A stretch of 12,539 nucleotides of DNA from assembly GCA_904398675.1 (NCBI GenBank), contig CAJFPI010000173.1:1-12539 (forward strand), written 5' to 3'. The position numbers and the translations under genes are program-made. Source of the DNA: an uncultured Oscillospiraceae bacterium. GTDB lineage: Bacteria > Bacillota > Clostridia > Oscillospirales > Oscillospiraceae. Shown here piece by piece: positions 12,454-12,539 of this stretch; within the stretch, counting starts at the first letter, position 1; each line of letters begins with the position of its first letter. Under the pieces are notes generated by a model, which searched no databases, had not been told where the DNA came from, and worked only from the letters and a program-made list of their open reading frames with translations.

Positions 12454-12469
12454 CCGCTGATTTCAGCGG
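12454..12469 (+). repeat. Short inverted repeat after the membrane-protein gene
   Basis: CCGCTGA-TT-TCAGCGG is an exact inverted repeat starting seven bases past the stop. No T-run follows and it abuts the next -35 box. It may be a weak 3' end hairpin or an operator of the next gene. Confidence 0.45.
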
Positions 12470-12498
12470 TTGCAATCCCCGGCCCCCTCCGGTATAAT
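12470..12498 (+). promoter_or_regulatory. Promoter of a gene beyond the right edge
   Basis: TTGCAA (12470-12475) and a perfect TATAAT (12493-12498) are spaced by 17 bases. A leader repeat CTGCGC-ACA-GCGCAG (12514-12528) and an AAGGGAG ribosome site (12531-12537) follow, so a coding start is expected within a few bases of the window end. Confidence 0.85.
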
Positions 12499-12539
12499 AG
12501 CCTTGCAACACCGCTGCGCACAGCGCAGGGAAGGGAGAC

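Overview
The window looks like chromosomal DNA from a high-GC anaerobic Clostridia, most likely Oscillospiraceae/Ruminococcaceae (the Flavonifractor/Oscillibacter/Lawsonibacter type). This rests on strong AGGAGG-type ribosome binding sites, near-consensus TTGACA/TATAAT promoters, an oxygen-independent (cbi-type) cobalamin pathway, a rubrerythrin, and an exported protease ending in S-layer-homology repeats. Genus is not decidable from this sequence alone.

Layout. (1) 1-4006, minus strand: a cobalamin operon transcribed leftwards. A promoter (TTTACA-17-TATACT) drives a compact cobalamin riboswitch and an intrinsic terminator. These are followed by cbiD, cbiF/cobM, cbiG and cbiH/cobJ, the last cut by the window edge. 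(2) 4083-4663, plus strand: an XRE regulator with a C-terminal membrane anchor, with its own promoter and a palindrome across the -35. (3) 4680-5620: rubrerythrin (minus) divergent from an unannotated 33-residue S/T/N/Q/K-rich ORF (plus), separated by two perfect inverted repeats. (4) 5656-7449, minus strand: a large unrecognised lipoprotein with a duplicated domain. (5) 7638-9335, plus strand: a MarR regulator with an operator-like palindrome on its promoter, a possible translationally coupled 33-residue ORF, a DegV fatty-acid-binding protein and a terminator. (6) 9392-11500, plus strand: an exported S41 (CtpB-like) protease with PDZ and SLH repeats, with its own promoter and terminator. (7) 11513-12447, plus strand: a small XRE repressor and an overlapping membrane protein. 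Their leader carries three copies of one palindromic operator on both sides of a GC-rich, hairpin-rich element that is probably a dispersed repeat. (8) At the right edge a consensus promoter and RBS lead into a gene outside the window.

How the genes work together. The four cbi genes act in consecutive middle steps of corrin-ring formation (C17 methylation/ring contraction, C11 methylation, C5 deacylation, C1 methylation), and the riboswitch lets cobalamin shut them off. The other units are separate, self-contained transcription units, most with a local regulator and a visible palindrome. No mobile-element gene, rRNA, tRNA or CRISPR array was seen. I did not find a clear new multi-gene system. 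The strongest leads are the triplicated operator/repeat leader (11513-11800), the divergent rubrerythrin/micro-ORF region, and the two unannotated micro-ORFs.
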